A stretch of 31,284 nucleotides of DNA, taken from Kiritimatiellia bacterium (GTDB lineage: Bacteria > Verrucomicrobiota > Kiritimatiellia > SLAD01). The position numbers and the translations under genes are program-made. Shown here one piece after another: positions 23,258 to 31,216 of the stretch. The DNA lies in the NCBI GenBank assembly GCA_007125875.1, contig SLCI01000138.1, positions 1 through 31,284 on the forward strand. Reading direction: 5' to 3'. The notes under the pieces are model-generated. The model worked only from the letters and a program-made list of their open reading frames with translations. It searched no databases and was not told the DNA's origin. Within the stretch, counting starts at the first letter, position 1. Every line of letters starts with the position of its first letter.

Positions 23258-24034
23258 TTAATCAGTGTCAACGTCCTCACCGCTGCGAAGCCTGTGTTCC
23301 CATACTTTGGCATACTTTACCGCTACGCCGGTTGCGCTAATACAAGCAATCAACCAGCCGCGACGCCCGTCCATGAATCCGGCCTTGAACACATAGCCTT
23401 TGATAAAACGGAAGAAAGGCCTCACAACAATGTCCGCCCAGCTGCTGCGGTAGCCCGCGGCCACTTTCTCATTTGCCGATATGGAGCTAAAGCGATTCAT
23501 CGTTTCGATATGATCGGCAATACTATCGTAGGTGTAATGATAAAGTGGTGAAGTCAACTTCTTCACGGGGCCATCGACCACCACTTGATCATGCGGTTCT
23601 TCACCGATGCTGTGACCGAGCGACTTTTTGAATAGTCGAAGCTTGATATCCGGATACCATTCACCGTGACGGATCCACTGCCCGAGATAGAAGACCTGAC
23701 GAGGAAATCGATAGCCGACATAGGCAATCCGTTCCGGCTGAAACTCAGCCCGAATCTCTTCCCGTAAGCCATCGGACACCTCCTCATCCGCATCCAGAAA
23801 GAGCACCCAGGGATGCGAGGCCATTCCACGAATAAGATTGCGTTGACCAATATAACCTTGCCAAGCGTGTTGATGCACTTGATCCGTGTATTTGCGACAA
23901 ATCTCGAGGGTACGGTCCGTACTGAAACTATCCAGAATTACGATCTCATCACACCACGTCACGCTTTTGAGGCAACGCTCAATATTGGCCTCTTCGTTAT
24001 ACGTCATGATGCAAGCCGATATCTTTTCCCTCAT
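23258..24034 (-). CDS. Glycosyltransferase family 2, LPS-core type (WaaE/KdtX-like)
   Basis: A 258-residue GT-A glycosyltransferase: nucleotide-binding N-terminus ISACIMTYNEEANIERCLKSV, ILDSFSTDRTLEI, and the metal-binding DXD motif in VLFLDADEEVSDGLREEI. The middle segment VGYRFPRQVFYLGQWIRHGEWYPDIKLRLFKK is typical of the WaaE/KdtX subgroup that adds a sugar (often glucose) to the inner LPS core. A C-terminal amphipathic or hydrophobic stretch (FIKGYVFKAGFMDGRRGWLIACISA) probably rests on the inner membrane. It starts 2 bp after the heptosyltransferase stop. A 75-bp gap follows before the EEP gene, the largest gap inside this run. Confidence 0.9.
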   Translation of the reverse strand: MREKISACIMTYNEEANIERCLKSVTWCDEIVILDSFSTDRTLEICRKYTDQVHQHAWQGYIGQRNLIRGMASHPWVLFLDADEEVSDGLREEIRAEFQPERIAYVGYRFPRQVFYLGQWIRHGEWYPDIKLRLFKKSLGHSIGEEPHDQVVVDGPVKKLTSPLYHYTYDSIADHIETMNRFSSISANEKVAAGYRSSWADIVVRPFFRFIKGYVFKAGFMDGRRGWLIACISATGVAVKYAKVWEHRLRSGEDVDTD

Positions 24035-24036
24035 AA

Positions 24037-25047
24037 TTAACCTTTCCCAGCAGCTTGCCTGACCGCTTCGTAAACCTCTTCTGGCGTAATAGCCGCCAAT
24101 GCTTCCCGCGCCTCAACGGAATCACGAGGAACATCGCGGTGTCGCTTCTTGCTGTGCTGAAGCACGATCGCCTTGTCGCCCAGCGGCCCCGTTGTGGCTG
24201 GATCCGTGATACCATATAGCGCCACCACAGGACGTCCTAACGCCGTCGCGATATGCATTGCCCCACTGTCATTGGCTACCACAACGTCGCACGCAGCCAG
24301 CAACGCCAACCACTCATACAGATTCGTGCGCCCGGCCCAAGATGATGCCTTAGCCCCAATCGATCCAGCCACCTGCTCGCACAATACCCGCTCTCCGGCG
24401 GCACCCGCAACCACGATATCGGTCTCCAATTCACCGACTAGACGCTGTCCCAACGCGATAAAGTGATCAGCCGGCCACTGCTTGGAAGGCCCACGCGCAG
24501 CGCCCGGCACCAGCCCAACTCGGATTGTGCTCTTATCCGAGAGTCGCGTATTCATGTCCTGCTGCACATCGTCTGGGATTTTCAGAATGGGGGATGGCGG
24601 TGGCGTATCGCTGGGCCAGCTTGGGACGAGTAAATCCATATACTCAAATTGTTGATGTCGACGCTCGTCCGACATCTTGGGATGAACAACCTCATGCATG
24701 AAAATACGGCGAAGGTCGCCCGGTAAACCTACTCGCTGCGGCAGCTGAGCGAGAAAAGGAATCAAGGCCGACCGAAAAGAGTGCGGCATAATGTAGGCGC
24801 ACTGTAGTGAAGGCGCTTTACGCAAGCGCTGAATCGTATCGATCGTGCCACGTAGACCTGACTCGAACATCAGCGTGTCATCCACGCTCGGGTGAATGCG
24901 CCATAGCGGTGCGATGCCCGGCTTAGCCAAAACCGAGATTCGATCGTCCGGGTGTTTGGCGCGATACGCTTGCACCGCCGGCATCGCCATTACGGCATCG
25001 CCGATCCAGTTCACGGAAACAATCAAAGTATGCTGTGTATCCGACAT
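24037..25047 (-). CDS. waaF: LPS heptosyltransferase, WaaF-like (GT9)
   Basis: A 336-residue GT-B glycosyltransferase of family 9. The N-terminal domain opens with VSVNWIGDAVMAMPAVQAYR, typical of heptosyltransferases. The C-terminal domain has GLVPGAARGPSKQWPADHFIAL and VVANDSGAMHIATALGRPVVALYG, matching the ADP-heptose-binding site of WaaF/WaaC. It transfers heptose to the growing inner core at the cytoplasmic face. WaaF fits better than WaaC (PGAxxGxxKxWP pattern), but the exact step is not certain. I chose ATG 25047, preceded by AAAGG, over an upstream in-frame start at 25092 that would overlap lpxK. It lies 10 bp after lpxK and 2 bp before the GT2 gene. Confidence 0.88.
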   Translation of the reverse strand: MSDTQHTLIVSVNWIGDAVMAMPAVQAYRAKHPDDRISVLAKPGIAPLWRIHPSVDDTLMFESGLRGTIDTIQRLRKAPSLQCAYIMPHSFRSALIPFLAQLPQRVGLPGDLRRIFMHEVVHPKMSDERRHQQFEYMDLLVPSWPSDTPPPSPILKIPDDVQQDMNTRLSDKSTIRVGLVPGAARGPSKQWPADHFIALGQRLVGELETDIVVAGAAGERVLCEQVAGSIGAKASSWAGRTNLYEWLALLAACDVVVANDSGAMHIATALGRPVVALYGITDPATTGPLGDKAIVLQHSKKRHRDVPRDSVEAREALAAITPEEVYEAVRQAAGKG

Positions 25048-25057
25048 AGTGCCGCCT

Positions 25058-26218
25058 TTAGCGGTAACAAATACGTGCAATCCAATCGGCAAAAGCTTCC
25101 GTACCGCTCAGCAATTCGATCTCTACTCGCAGGAAGTAGATCGGAATATCGCGTCGATCGATAAATGGAAAGCGCACCGCATCTTTTTCCGTCGTAAGAA
25201 TGGCCTTAGCGCCTTCCTGGATGGCGCGATTGATGAAGTCGAGTATCTCCTGCTGCGTGTAACGGTGATGATCGGCATAGGTTTGGTGACAAATGACGCG
25301 TGCGCCTTGTCGTTCCAATTCCTCCTCAAAGCCTTTCGGAACCGCAATCGCTGAGATCGCAGCAACATCCAACCCTTGCAGGAAGGAAAGTTCGTCGCGT
25401 TTGCCGGTGTAGACGTTTTGCACATACCGCGCACAGTGACGACACTCCGAAATTTCAGCCACCGGATTGAGCTTACGCAATTGCTCTTTCAGCTCCACCG
25501 CCCCGTCACCGTTCGACTTCGTAATAAAAATAAAGCCTGCCCGCCGAATATTACGGATCGGCTCACGCAGTAAACCGCGCGGCAGAACATGGCGATTCCC
25601 AAAAGGATTGGTGCGATCAACTAAAACGATATCCAGCCGGTGCCTCAATCGCATGTATTGAAAGCCATCATCCAGGATTAGCGTATCGCAGCCGAGTTTT
25701 TTGATCGCATACTGTCCGGCATTGACACGGTTTTTGGCCACAATCACCGCCACATTGGGCAGATTACTCGCCAACATATAAGGCTCATCGCCGCTGATCG
25801 TGGAGTCAAGCAAGAGACGATTACCATCCGATACAACCAAGGGCGGTGGACCATATTTTTGGAATGTGAGACGACCTTTGATTCGTTTCCAGAGCGGGGG
25901 CTTCTTGCGCTTATAGCCGCGACTAAGAATGGCGACCTTTCGCCCTTGCTCCTGCAAGGATCGCGCAAATACCTCTACGACCGGCGTTTTACCCGTACCA
26001 CCAACCGTCAAGTTTCCGACACTTAAGACCTGACATCCCAACGTATGGGGGCGCAAAATACCCCATTTGTAGAGGCGAACGCGAATTTGGACAACCAGCC
26101 CGAAGATGCGCGAGAGCTGACGCAAGGTGAAGCGTAATAGAGTAGCTCGCTTACCCGGCTCGCGATCCTCAATGACCCCAAGTAAATAAGACTCTAATCG
26201 CTCCAATCGATTCGACAC
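25058..26218 (-). CDS. lpxK: Tetraacyldisaccharide 4'-kinase
   Basis: LpxK phosphorylates the 4' position of the lipid A disaccharide to give lipid IVA. The 386-residue protein has an N-terminal amphipathic or hydrophobic part (about 25-55) for membrane association, the Walker A loop VGNLTVGGTGKTP (67-79), LSRGYKR (99-104), GDEPYMLA and ILDDGFQ (181-187). PRGLLREP is also typical of the family. The C-terminal half has the QTYADHHRYT and TTEKDAVRF motifs. The start is GTG 26218 with AAGGAAG about 8 nt upstream. It is the first gene of the long minus-strand envelope run and shares a 190-bp divergent region with nadE. Confidence 0.97.
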   Translation of the reverse strand: MSNRLERLESYLLGVIEDREPGKRATLLRFTLRQLSRIFGLVVQIRVRLYKWGILRPHTLGCQVLSVGNLTVGGTGKTPVVEVFARSLQEQGRKVAILSRGYKRKKPPLWKRIKGRLTFQKYGPPPLVVSDGNRLLLDSTISGDEPYMLASNLPNVAVIVAKNRVNAGQYAIKKLGCDTLILDDGFQYMRLRHRLDIVLVDRTNPFGNRHVLPRGLLREPIRNIRRAGFIFITKSNGDGAVELKEQLRKLNPVAEISECRHCARYVQNVYTGKRDELSFLQGLDVAAISAIAVPKGFEEELERQGARVICHQTYADHHRYTQQEILDFINRAIQEGAKAILTTEKDAVRFPFIDRRDIPIYFLRVEIELLSGTEAFADWIARICYR

Positions 26219-26328
26219 GCGCTAAACTTCCTTCCCGATTCCTCAGCCGATCCACCCTGCCCACCCCAACAGGAAAGAGTAAGACTGCCACCTGAACGGG
26301 CTATTCGTCAAGAAATGCCATTCCCCAC

Positions 26329-26357
26329 TTGACTTCAAAAGCGTAGCGGTATATCTC
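26329..26357 (+). promoter_or_regulatory. Possible upstream nadE promoter
   Basis: TTGACT (26329-26334), 17 bp, then TATCTC (26352-26357). The -35 match is good and the -10 is weak. It would give a leader of about 45 nt for nadE. Confidence 0.3.
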
Positions 26358-26370
26358 TATTCAGTTATTT

Positions 26371-26399
26371 TTGTATCCCCCATAAACAATTATTACAAT
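26371..26399 (+). promoter_or_regulatory. Probable proximal nadE promoter
   Basis: TTGTAT (26371-26376), exactly 17 bp, then TACAAT (26394-26399) in an AT-rich stretch unlike its surroundings. Transcription would begin within a few bases of the nadE ATG at 26409, which has no ribosome site, so a leaderless message is possible. Confidence 0.45.
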
Positions 26400-26409
26400 A
26401 TTGTTATAA
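26390..26409. promoter_or_regulatory. Imperfect 20-bp AT-rich palindrome over nadE -10 and start
   Basis: TTATTACAATATTGTTATAA is symmetric at 9 of 10 base pairs, centred on ACAATATTGT. It covers the -10 element and touches the start codon, a position where a bound repressor would block transcription. The regulator is unknown. Confidence 0.45.
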
Positions 26410-28136
26410 TGAAGAGTATAATTGGCCTTTGCCAGATCAATCCTACTGTGGGGGCATTAGATCGGAATCGGGAACTGATTGTGCGTGCGGCAGCTCGCGC
26501 CAGCAAGTCAGGAGCCGCTGTGATCGTATTCCCCGAATTAGCGCTGTCGGGCTATCCGCCGGAAGACTTAATTCTCAAGCGTCATTTTCTGGAAGATTGC
26601 TGGTCGCAAATCTCTCGTATTGCCACTGAGGTTCCCTCTGAATCGATCACACTCATCGGTATTCCGCAGGCGATTGATACGCATGTGCACAACGCCGCAG
26701 CAGTGCTATATGGCGGACGTATTGTCGCGGTGTACCAAAAAATGATTCTACCAAACTACGGCGTATTTGATGAAAAGCGGGTATTCGACGCCGGCAAAAT
26801 GCCGTTGATCATTCAAGCGGGATCGCTGCGTCTCGGCATTCATATCTGTGAAGATTCCTGGTTTCTGAATCAGGATGCCGTGCAATTACTAAAAGAGGCT
26901 CAGCTCGATATCCTGTTAAATCTGTCCGCCTCGCCTTACCATCGCGGCAAACGAGCAATTCGTGAGGAAACGCTGCGACGCACCGCCACTTTTCTCAATA
27001 CGCCGCTCGCCTATTGCAACATGGTTGGTGGTCAAGACGAGTTGGTCTTTGATGGTGGCTCGCTGATCCTCGACGCCCAAGGTCAGGTCATTTCACGCGC
27101 GCGCCAATTTGAGGAGGCGCAACTCCTGGCTCCTGTAGAAACGCCTGAGCGAACACTGATAGCGGAGGAGCCGACTCCGCCGATCCGCCGCGTCGTCCAT
27201 GTGCCTGCCCTGCCACCTACACGAAAAGCACTATCCGGCAGCGAAATCGATGTTGAGCCGCTGATGGACGATTATAATGAAGTGTATTCCGCACTCAAAG
27301 CGGGGTTACGTGATTACGTCAACAAGAATGGTTTTGACAAGGTCGTGGTCGCACTCAGTGGCGGGATCGACTCTGCAGTCGTTGCTGCCGTTGCAGTCGA
27401 CACGCTTGGACCAGAACGTGTTGCTGGAGTAACGATGCCCTCTCGTTATTCTTCTGAGGGGACCCGCGGAGACGCCGCTCTTTTGGCTCAAAATCTGGGT
27501 ATCGAGTTTCACGAGGTCCCCATCGAATCGATTTTTGCGGCCTTCAACCATGAACTTGCTCCACTCTGGCCCGGCCGTGAGCCCGACGTTGCGGAGGAGA
27601 ATCTACAAGCTCGTATCCGGGGAAGCATCATTATGGCGCTTTCCAATAAATTTAATTGGCTGGTTTTAACAACGGGCAATAAGAGTGAGCTGGCAACTGG
27701 CTACTGCACCTTGTATGGAGACATGGTGGGCGGTTTCGCCTTGATCAAAGACGTGCCCAAGATGCTCGTATATGATTTGGCCCGCTGGCGCAATAGCCAG
27801 TCCCCGGAACCAGTGATCCCCCCTTCGACCATTGACCGTGCACCGTCCGCAGAACTACGACCTGACCAAAAGGACACCGATTCCTTACCGCCTTATGAAA
27901 TGCTCGATCAAATTGTTGAGCGTTATGTTGAGCGCGATGAGGGTATTGACAGTATAGTAGCCGCAGGCTTCGAGGCGGAAATCGTTCAGCGAGTATGTCG
28001 TCTGATTGACATCAGCGAATACAAGCGCCGTCAAGGAGCGCCTGGTGTAAAAATCACACCGAAGGCATTTGGTCGCGATCGCCGTATGCCAATCACGAAT
28101 GCGTATCGCGAATATGTGAAAGGAGACCAGCGATGA
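26409..28136 (+). CDS. nadE: Glutamine-hydrolysing NAD+ synthetase
   Basis: A 575-residue two-domain NadE. The N-terminal nitrilase-type glutaminase has the triad E43 (FPELALSGYPPED), K111 (YQKMILPNYGVFDEKR) and C147 (GIHICEDSW). The C-terminal ATP pyrophosphatase/synthetase domain has the PP-loop ALSGGIDSAV (315-324), then TTGNKSELATGYCTLYGD and the final YKRRQGAPGVKIT. It uses glutamine nitrogen to convert deamido-NAD to NAD in the last cytoplasmic step of NAD synthesis. The start at ATG 26409 matches the family N-terminus (IGLCQINPTVG). No Shine-Dalgarno is visible. It overlaps the following regulator gene by 4 bp (ATGA). Confidence 0.97.
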   Translation: MKSIIGLCQINPTVGALDRNRELIVRAAARASKSGAAVIVFPELALSGYPPEDLILKRHFLEDCWSQISRIATEVPSESITLIGIPQAIDTHVHNAAAVLYGGRIVAVYQKMILPNYGVFDEKRVFDAGKMPLIIQAGSLRLGIHICEDSWFLNQDAVQLLKEAQLDILLNLSASPYHRGKRAIREETLRRTATFLNTPLAYCNMVGGQDELVFDGGSLILDAQGQVISRARQFEEAQLLAPVETPERTLIAEEPTPPIRRVVHVPALPPTRKALSGSEIDVEPLMDDYNEVYSALKAGLRDYVNKNGFDKVVVALSGGIDSAVVAAVAVDTLGPERVAGVTMPSRYSSEGTRGDAALLAQNLGIEFHEVPIESIFAAFNHELAPLWPGREPDVAEENLQARIRGSIIMALSNKFNWLVLTTGNKSELATGYCTLYGDMVGGFALIKDVPKMLVYDLARWRNSQSPEPVIPPSTIDRAPSAELRPDQKDTDSLPPYEMLDQIVERYVERDEGIDSIVAAGFEAEIVQRVCRLIDISEYKRRQGAPGVKITPKAFGRDRRMPITNAYREYVKGDQR

Positions 28137-29704
28137 TGGCCTCAAAGAACCCCAACAAAGAAAGTCCGCTATCCGAGATGACGGAATCACGTCGCGTTTC
28201 TGAGCTAAGCTTGCTGTATGAGATCAGCCGACTGCTGGATCAGAGCCTGGATTTGCGCGATGTGGTCAGCCCCGTGTTGGCAGAGATATCGGAAAAACTC
28301 GATATGCTTTTCGCCACCCTGACGCTATTGAATCGCGAAACAGGTGCGATCTTGATCGAGGCTGCAGAGGGTTTATCCGAGCAACAAGCGAGTCGTGGGC
28401 GATACAAGCTGGGCGAAGGCGTCACAGGCCAAGTCATTTTGAACGGCAAGCCAATGGTGATCCCCAAGACTGAGGAATCCCCCCTCTTTTTGGATCGCAC
28501 CACGCGCGGAAAGCGCGGAAACACCTCTTTTGTCTGCGTTCCCATTAAGGAAGGACAAGAAGTGGTGGGCGCACTCAGCATTGATCGCATCTATGACGAG
28601 AAAGCAAACCTAGATGATGATGTGCGCATTCTGACGATTATTGCGTCGATGATCGCGCAAGCCGTGAAGCTGCGGCGGGCCGCACAAGAGGAGCAAGAAC
28701 GACTCGAAGCGGAAAATGAGCGATTACGAGCCGAGCTGAAAGACCGCTTTCGCCCTTCGAACATCGTCGGCAACTCACACGAGATGCAGATTGTGTATGA
28801 TCAGATCGCGCAAGTATGTCGTAGTCCGGCTACCGTATTGATTCATGGTGAAACGGGTACTGGTAAAGAGCTGGTCGCGCACGCGATTCATTATAATAGT
28901 GATCGATCCGATCAGCCATTCGTGAAGGCACATTGTGCAGCACTGCCGGAAACGATTATCGAAAGCGAATTATTCGGGCATGAAAAGGGCAGTTTTACGG
29001 GCGCGACTACGGATCGCAAAGGGCGTTTTGAGCTGGCCCATGGTGGCACACTGTTCCTGGACGAAATTGGTGATATTCCGCCAAGCATCCAGATCAAACT
29101 GCTGCGCGTATTGCAAGAGCGCGAGTTTGAGCGGATCGGCGGAACCAAAACCATTCAGGTGAATGTGCGCGTGATCACGGCCACCAACAAGGATCTATTG
29201 GCGTTGGTTAACGAGGGTAAGTTCCGCGAGGATCTTTACTATCGCCTGCATGTTTTCCCCATTTATGTCCCACCCTTGCGGAAGCGGAAAGCGGACATTG
29301 TACTTCTAGCCGACTTCTTTTTGGATAAGTACGCAAAGTCCAGTGGTCGCCAGATCCGTCGCTTATCAAGCGCGGTGATTGACATGCTGATGAGCTATCA
29401 TTGGCCCGGCAATGTGCGTGAGCTGGAGAACGTAATTGAGCGCTCGGTGCTCGTGGCCGAAGGCGATGTGATTCACCCGCACCACTTGCCCCCCACCCTG
29501 CAAACAGCCGAGACGAGTGGCACAGGCGCGCAAGGGAATCTCAAGGCACTGGTTGATCAGTACGAGCGGGACATTATCAAGGACGCGCTGAAATCATCGC
29601 GTGGAAATGTTGCGGCCGCGGCGCGATCGCTCGGCACAACCCAGCGCATATTGGGATACAAGGTCAGCAAGCACCGCATCGATCCGAAACAACACGCGGG
29701 CTAA
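28133..29704 (+). CDS. Sigma-54-dependent activator, GAF-AAA+-Fis (NifA-like architecture)
   Basis: A 523-residue enhancer-binding protein. A GAF sensory domain spans about 25-180 (YKLGEGVTGQVILNGKP), a charged helical linker follows (185-205), and the AAA+ domain runs 211-440 with Walker A GETGTGKE (239-246), sigma-54 contact loop GSFTGA (286-291; usual form GAFTGA) and Walker B LFLDEIG (307-313). A Fis-type helix-turn-helix closes the protein (about 480-523; SRGNVAAAARSLGTTQRIL). The architecture equals NifA, and such genes are often labelled NifA, but no nif gene is present here. The 4-bp overlap with nadE suggests coupled expression; the signal sensed by the GAF domain is unknown. Confidence 0.93.
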   Translation: MMASKNPNKESPLSEMTESRRVSELSLLYEISRLLDQSLDLRDVVSPVLAEISEKLDMLFATLTLLNRETGAILIEAAEGLSEQQASRGRYKLGEGVTGQVILNGKPMVIPKTEESPLFLDRTTRGKRGNTSFVCVPIKEGQEVVGALSIDRIYDEKANLDDDVRILTIIASMIAQAVKLRRAAQEEQERLEAENERLRAELKDRFRPSNIVGNSHEMQIVYDQIAQVCRSPATVLIHGETGTGKELVAHAIHYNSDRSDQPFVKAHCAALPETIIESELFGHEKGSFTGATTDRKGRFELAHGGTLFLDEIGDIPPSIQIKLLRVLQEREFERIGGTKTIQVNVRVITATNKDLLALVNEGKFREDLYYRLHVFPIYVPPLRKRKADIVLLADFFLDKYAKSSGRQIRRLSSAVIDMLMSYHWPGNVRELENVIERSVLVAEGDVIHPHHLPPTLQTAETSGTGAQGNLKALVDQYERDIIKDALKSSRGNVAAAARSLGTTQRILGYKVSKHRIDPKQHAG

Positions 29705-29725
29705 TCAGATTGACTGCGCGAGGTG

Positions 29726-30361
29726 TTACTGAGCCTGCGCCACGCCGTCTTCATCCGACTCAACTAATCGGATCGTCCGCGGCTTAGCGGCTTCGCGGAT
29801 CAGCTTGTCGGATTCTTCGATATGCTTCCGTAGCGCCTCGATCAGTTCAATGAACTCGTCGCTAGCTGACAGCTGCGAAACGGTGTCTTCTACGCTCTTT
29901 TGCAACGCGAGGACTTGCTCAACATTCTGGGCCAACGCAGCCACCGCTTCGAGTTTCGCGCTGACATTTTCCTGCGCCGCGGAAACCTTTTGGGCGTGAT
30001 CCGCCAGCACGGCAGACAATTCATCTTTCCACTGAGCGCTAACACCCTGCAAGGCATTTTGGATTTCGGACGCGGCACCTTCAAAAGATTTCTGAATATC
30101 ACCGGACACGCTACCAATCCCACTCTGAAGATCGGAGGTGGTTCCCTTCATGGCCTTCTCCAAATCGGCCGTGGCATCGCCCAACGTCTGGCCAAGTTTA
30201 CCAGCCGCTGCCTCAAAACTGGCGATCATTTCATCGCCCGGCAGACTAGCGCTCAACTTTTCAACGGCGGCAGTGAGAGCAGTCAATTTCGTGACAGCCA
30301 GAACGACAATCGCTAAAGTAGCAACGCCAATAACCAGTAGAATAATCGTGTTTAAATCCAT
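29726..30361 (-). CDS. Membrane-anchored coiled-coil protein
   Basis: A 211-residue protein with one N-terminal membrane helix (about 4-25) followed by continuous Ala/Ser/Glu-rich helical sequence with heptad character (26-190) and a short basic and acidic tail. It has no cysteine and no enzyme motif. The pattern resembles apolipoprotein-like or DUF948-type proteins, but I cannot assign a family. The helix probably projects into the cytoplasm or periplasm from an inner-membrane anchor; the direction is unclear. GAGG before ATG 30361 supports the start. It converges with the sigma-54 activator (21 bp gap) and diverges from the FGE-like gene. Confidence 0.7.
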   Translation of the reverse strand: MDLNTIILLVIGVATLAIVVLAVTKLTALTAAVEKLSASLPGDEMIASFEAAAGKLGQTLGDATADLEKAMKGTTSDLQSGIGSVSGDIQKSFEGAASEIQNALQGVSAQWKDELSAVLADHAQKVSAAQENVSAKLEAVAALAQNVEQVLALQKSVEDTVSQLSASDEFIELIEALRKHIEESDKLIREAAKPRTIRLVESDEDGVAQAQ

Positions 30362-30420
30362 AGCGACGCCTCGTAGTCAGAATTAATGAACCTCGTTGTA
30401 GCGCGAATACTAGGTGATTG

Positions 30421-31200
30421 ATGGTCAGTATGTCAAAGTCAAGTTGCGCGAAATCCGACCAAGCCAAGACCAAGCGGGCATGGCGCGGTAGGTGGGGATT
30501 GGCTGGGCTGCTGGTTTTGCTGTTCAGCGCAGCTGCTTTGTCTCGCTGGAGTCATTCGCCCACGCTGCGGCCTTGGGTCACAATACCAGCGGGCGCCTAC
30601 GCGCTACCCTTTGGAGCAGAAGAGTCCATTTTCGAAACAGCAGGTTTTCGCATTCAACGCACTGAAACTACCGTGGCGCAATTTGTGCGTTTTTTGAATC
30701 GGACACGTCCGACAGCGATATTTGATTCACCCCAAATCAGCTTTGAGCGCGGACGCTATCGGGCCCAGGTCAGCCGACGGAAACCCGTCGCCTATGTGAC
30801 GTATGCTGATGCTGTCGCGTACGCCGAATGGCGCAGTCAAGCAAGGCGTAGGCCGGTTCGCTTACCGACCGCATATGAATGGGAGCTTGCTGCACGCGGC
30901 CTGAACCATGCCATTCCCTATCCGTGGGGCTGGGCCTTGCCCGACGAGCGCGCGCAATTCGACACGGATTACATGACAGCGGTTGCTCAGTTTGCGCCGA
31001 ACCCACTGGGGCTCTTCGACATGGCCGGCAATGTAGCCGAGTGGACATTAGCTGCAGACCATTCGAGCGATGTGACATTCGCGATGGGCGGCAGCTGGGC
31101 CGAACGTGATCCAGACTTACTCACCGTCAATCGACGTACACCCTTTATGAAAACCTATCGCGACGCCGATGTCGGATTCCGATTAATCGAGCCGAGATAG
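30421..31200 (+). CDS. Membrane-anchored FGE/sulfatase-modifying-factor-like domain protein
   Basis: A 259-residue protein: a basic N-terminus, a membrane anchor (about 27-43) and one FGE-sulfatase (SUMF1-like) domain. Typical segments are FRIQRTETTVAQFVRFLN, VAYVTYADAVAYAEWRS, RLPTAYEWELAARG, PNPLGLFDMAGNVAEWT, FAMGGSWAERD and the final VGFRLIEPR. The domain lacks the cysteine pair needed by true formylglycine-generating enzymes; the only cysteine lies in the cytoplasmic N-terminus. A structural, binding or other function is more likely than sulfatase activation. ATG 30421 follows AGGTGA; ATG 30430 is also possible. Whether the domain faces the periplasm is inferred from the anchor. Confidence 0.85.
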   Translation: MVSMSKSSCAKSDQAKTKRAWRGRWGLAGLLVLLFSAAALSRWSHSPTLRPWVTIPAGAYALPFGAEESIFETAGFRIQRTETTVAQFVRFLNRTRPTAIFDSPQISFERGRYRAQVSRRKPVAYVTYADAVAYAEWRSQARRRPVRLPTAYEWELAARGLNHAIPYPWGWALPDERAQFDTDYMTAVAQFAPNPLGLFDMAGNVAEWTLAADHSSDVTFAMGGSWAERDPDLLTVNRRTPFMKTYRDADVGFRLIEPR

Positions 31201-31216
31201 AACGGATCGGCTGCAC

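Noticed and set aside
28133..29704. Naming the sigma-54 activator nifA
   Set aside because: Only the domain order matches; there are no nitrogen-fixation genes here and GAF-AAA+-Fis regulators control many pathways.
29900..30316. Plus-strand open frame of 138 codons opposite the coiled-coil gene
   Set aside because: The minus-strand frame has a ribosome site and coherent membrane plus coiled-coil structure; the opposite frame has neither.
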